DNA of 5,309 nt from an uncultured Burkholderiales bacterium (GTDB lineage Bacteria > Pseudomonadota > Gammaproteobacteria > Burkholderiales > Burkholderiaceae_C), in the NCBI GenBank assembly GCA_903926695.1, contig CAIYKK010000060.1, forward strand, positions 1 through 5,309, read 5' to 3'. Both the position numbers and the translations under genes were made by a program. Numbering within the stretch: the first letter of the stretch is position 1; every line of letters starts with the position of its first letter. Of the stretch, positions 4,922-5,309 are shown in pieces. The notes below the pieces were generated by a model. The model did no database searches, was not told where the DNA came from, and was given only the letters and a program-made list of their open reading frames with translations.

Positions 4922-4953
4922 CCTGCGCTCCACTGCAGACAGCGGAGCGCAGG
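4922..4953. terminator. Strong 10-bp hairpin after the RTX stop codon
   Basis: CCTGCGCTCC (4922-4931) and GGAGCGCAGG (4944-4953) are perfectly complementary with a 12-nt loop, starting 9 nt after the TAG at 4911-4913. It sits between the converging RTX and transporter remnants, as a shared terminator would. Neither side has a proper T-run, so the function is probable but not certain. Confidence 0.55.
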
Positions 4954-4979
4954 TAAGCGCCTTGGAATTTTCAAGGGCT

Positions 4980-5124
4980 GGGTTAGCGACAAAGCGGCCA
5001 TTGCCCCCGGCACGCCCAGATCGACATAGCGCGAAGCCATAAACGGCGCCGCGCCCGGATAGTCCACGCTGAAACCGCCGAGGTCAAACTTTTGCAGGCT
5101 CATCAAGGCGGTGCGCAGTTTGCC
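4980..5124 (-). pseudogene. C-terminal remnant of a branched-chain amino acid ABC transporter substrate-binding protein
   Basis: The minus strand reads GKLRTALMSLQKFDLGGF, then SVDYPGAAPFMASRYVDLGV. This matches the end of Leu/Ile/Val-type periplasmic binding proteins (Peripla_BP_6 type), where a LRxALESLxxFDLGGF-VDF-GSRYVDL pattern is followed by GRF and a short tail. The expected ending appears in a shifted frame as GNGRFVAN after a run of five C/G (plus 5004-5008), so there is a frameshift. All of the protein upstream of this piece is absent: the frame runs straight into the HtpG remnant on the opposite strand near 5110-5125. It is a fragment with no function expected. Confidence 0.65.
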
Positions 5125-5309
5125 GCAGCCCTGTGGACCCGCGCCAAAAAAGACATCCCGTAAGAACACTACGACGAGTTCTACAAGCAAATCAGCTACG
5201 ACCAGGAAGCGCCGCTGGCCACCACGCACAACCGCGTCGAAGGCTCGACCGAATACACCCAGCTGCTGTTCATCCCGGCCAAAGCGCCAATGGACATGTT
5301 CAACCGCGA
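5113..5309 (+). pseudogene. htpG: HtpG (Hsp90) middle-domain fragment with in-frame stop, runs off the window
   Basis: Plus frame 1 reads AALWTRAKKDIP, TAA (5161-5163), [18 protein letters not shown], then [18 protein letters not shown] and [10 protein letters not shown] to the window end. This is the middle domain of bacterial Hsp90: ALWTR-K-DIT-EEYxEFYK, HDFEDPL-W-HNRVEG-EYTSLLYIP-KAPFDL-NR. The N-terminal ATPase domain is absent. Upstream codons (HQGGAQF) stop resembling HtpG at about 5113, where the binding-protein remnant begins on the other strand. The TAA sits where the family has a Glu or Asp codon, so a single GAA to TAA change would explain it. Whether the gene continues normally beyond 5309 cannot be seen. 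I infer a pseudogene fragment. Confidence 0.82.

Overview
The window is GC-rich DNA whose intact cellular genes (a periplasmic rhodanese-fold protein and a cytochrome b561-type membrane protein) have the codon use and protein style of a betaproteobacterium, most likely of the Comamonadaceae. That assignment is inference from protein style, not from a marker gene. The first 21 bases are not biological: they match the 3' end of the Illumina TruSeq universal adapter, so the left end is an untrimmed contig edge and the first gene is cut off there.

Layout. (1) 22-1368, plus strand: the end of an exported rhodanese-like gene whose catalytic cysteine is replaced by serine, then a four-histidine cytochrome b561-family gene, probably one operon, closed by a hairpin that overlaps the last stop codon. 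(2) About 1408-1617, plus strand: the C-terminal half of a response-regulator receiver domain without its start or phospho-acceptor Asp, a gene remnant. (3) 1618-1811: non-coding, with an imperfect 28-bp direct repeat and a terminator facing the minus-strand genes. (4) 1812-4310, minus strand: a compact operon of up to six genes (69, 24, 34, 88, 471 and 153 codons, in transcription order). Four junctions are ATGA stop/start overlaps, and at three of them the Shine-Dalgarno sequence lies in the last codons of the upstream gene. Several products are small and hydrophobic. The largest has four predicted membrane helices, a charged helical segment, a long Pro/Ala linker and a C-terminal winged-helix-like domain. 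I do not recognise the family of any of these genes. (5) 4311-5309: no intact gene. It holds a 14-bp inverted repeat and then broken pieces of three unrelated genes: an RTX/serralysin-type C-terminus (plus), the C-terminus of a branched-chain amino acid ABC-transporter binding protein (minus), and an Hsp90/HtpG middle-domain piece (plus) with an in-frame stop.

Interpretation. An apparently intact, translationally coupled operon of unknown function sits between cellular gene debris on both sides, as expected for an accessory or mobile cassette in a degraded insertion region. No integrase, transposase, relaxase, replication protein or Walker-type ATPase is visible in the window, so the kind of element cannot be named. 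The most distinctive features are the membrane-anchored winged-helix protein, which resembles FtsK without its motor, and the dense array of GGGTAC-type motifs in its linker-coding DNA, read in two different codon frames. Assembly error is a real alternative explanation for the broken genes, given the adapter at the edge.
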